Source: Coleofasciculus sp. FACHB-T130
GTDB taxonomy: Bacteria; Cyanobacteriota; Cyanobacteriia; Cyanobacteriales; FACHB-T130
DNA length: 64,000 nucleotides
Assembly (NCBI RefSeq): GCF_014695375.1
Contig: NZ_JACJOG010000055.1
Location: 1-64,000, forward strand
Direction: 5' to 3'
Position 1 is the stretch's first letter. Every line of letters begins with the position of its first letter. Positions 63,374 to 64,000 of this stretch are shown piece by piece. The notes under the pieces were generated by a model that ran no database searches, was not told where the DNA came from, and saw only the letters and a program-made list of their open reading frames with translations. The translations under genes and the position numbers were made by a program.

Positions 63374-64000
63374 ATGAATTTATTTGTGAGAAAGCTGAAA
63401 CAAATTGCAATATTGTTGGCAGTTGTCCTCTTTTGCGCCAGTTGCAGTCAAGTTCCTTCGGTGAGCAACAGCCCCTGGCACGCCATTTCTCTACCAACAC
63501 AGGCAAACTTACAGGATCTCGCTTTTACGGGCGACCCCAATCATGGCTGGGTTGTGGGGAGTGACTCCACACTGTTGGAGACAACGGATGGCGGCAAGAC
63601 TTGGGAGTCTAGAAACCTGGAACTGGGAGATCGGCAATACCGCTTTACTGGCGTGAGTTTTGCCGATCAAGAAGGCTGGATTACAGGCGAACCCTCTATC
63701 TTGCTCCACACCACAGATGGGGGAAAATCTTGGACTCGCATCGCGCTGAGTAACAAGTTACCGGGGGCACCCAATAAAATTGTGGCACTCGGTCCGAACT
63801 CCGCTGAGATGAGCACCAACGTTGGGGCAATTTATCGCACTCAAGACGCAGGACAGACTTGGAGAGCGATGGTGCAAGAAGCGGTGGGCGTTGTCCGCAA
63901 TATGTCTCGCTCTCCCGATGGCAAATATGTTGCCGTGTCTGCCAAAGGTAACTTCTACTCCACTTGGGAGCCTGGTCTAGATGCCTGGGTTCCCCATAAT
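63374..64000 (+). CDS. ycf48: Photosystem II assembly factor Ycf48 (partial)
   Basis: The gene starts at ATG 63374 and is open to the window end (209 codons seen). It has a lipoprotein signal (ILLAVVLFCASC, lipid Cys at about 24) and beta-propeller blades (LLETTDGGKTWESR, ILLHTTDGGKSWTRI, IYRTQDAGQTWRAM). Ycf48/HCF136 helps early insertion of D1 into photosystem II. The next genes in relatives are psbE-F-L-J, beyond this window. Confidence 0.93.
   Translation, partial: MNLFVRKLKQIAILLAVVLFCASCSQVPSVSNSPWHAISLPTQANLQDLAFTGDPNHGWVVGSDSTLLETTDGGKTWESRNLELGDRQYRFTGVSFADQEGWITGEPSILLHTTDGGKSWTRIALSNKLPGAPNKIVALGPNSAEMSTNVGAIYRTQDAGQTWRAMVQEAVGVVRNMSRSPDGKYVAVSAKGNFYSTWEPGLDAWVPHN

Noticed and set aside
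1-64000. tRNA or rRNA genes
   Set aside because: I looked for cloverleaf-like stretches and conserved rRNA segments in the gene-free regions and saw none that I could support.

Overview
The window is a stretch of cyanobacterial chromosome. It carries photosystem genes (psbY, psaE), cyanobacterial NDH-1 genes (ndhO, ndhC-K-J), the rubA-ycf48 pair, a PedR-like regulator and frequent copies of the HIP1 octamer GCGATCGC. The large outer-surface gene set and the dispersed palindromic repeats fit a filamentous or colonial cyanobacterium. I cannot name the genus from sequence alone.

Bases 1-20900 are a cell-surface and secretion region. Two tandem RTX-type calcium-binding genes lie on the minus strand. 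A plus-strand series follows: a sigma-70-like factor, DUF1822, a CHAT-CHASE2 membrane protein, DUF928, three tandem RTX genes, two filamentous-haemagglutinin-type exoproteins (TpsA), their outer-membrane transporter (TpsB) and a TPR-CHAT protein. Both CHAT domains keep their His and Cys residues. The transporter presumably exports the two exoproteins, and the CHAT proteins may process or regulate surface components.

Bases 20900-38820 are mostly core genome. They hold a nickel/cobalt ECF transporter operon (cbiM, PDGLE protein, cbiQ, cbiO), a VOC protein, a TIGR02652-type protein, a gamma-carbonic-anhydrase-like protein, psbY, a secreted beta-helix protein, a candidate structured RNA next to ndhO, a chemoreceptor-like protein, psaE-mutM, a receiver-histidine kinase, a TolB-like lipoprotein, a PedR-like regulator, a fructokinase-type kinase and a MidA/NDUFAF7-type methyltransferase.

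Bases 38826-60652 form a defence-type island organised around DNA phosphorothioation (Dnd). dndE lies alone on the minus strand at the left edge. dndB, dndC and dndD lie at the right, interleaved with a second DGQHR protein and an HNH nuclease. A third DGQHR gene is divergent from dndB across a spacer with two matching palindromes. A Dnd-associated protein and a Dnd-type SF2 helicase complete the set. Between these parts are a Rad50-like ATPase with a 57-residue upstream partner, Uma2 genes (one frameshifted), a DUF574-type methyltransferase and an SLH-DUF3370 surface protein. dndA and dndFGH (dptFGH) are not in the window, so sulfur supply and restriction must come from elsewhere or from the unusual genes here. 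The DGQHR-HNH pair is the best candidate for an undescribed restriction module.

Bases 60890-64000 return to core photosynthesis genes: ndhC-K-J on the minus strand and, divergently, rubA and the start of ycf48, which runs off the end of the window.
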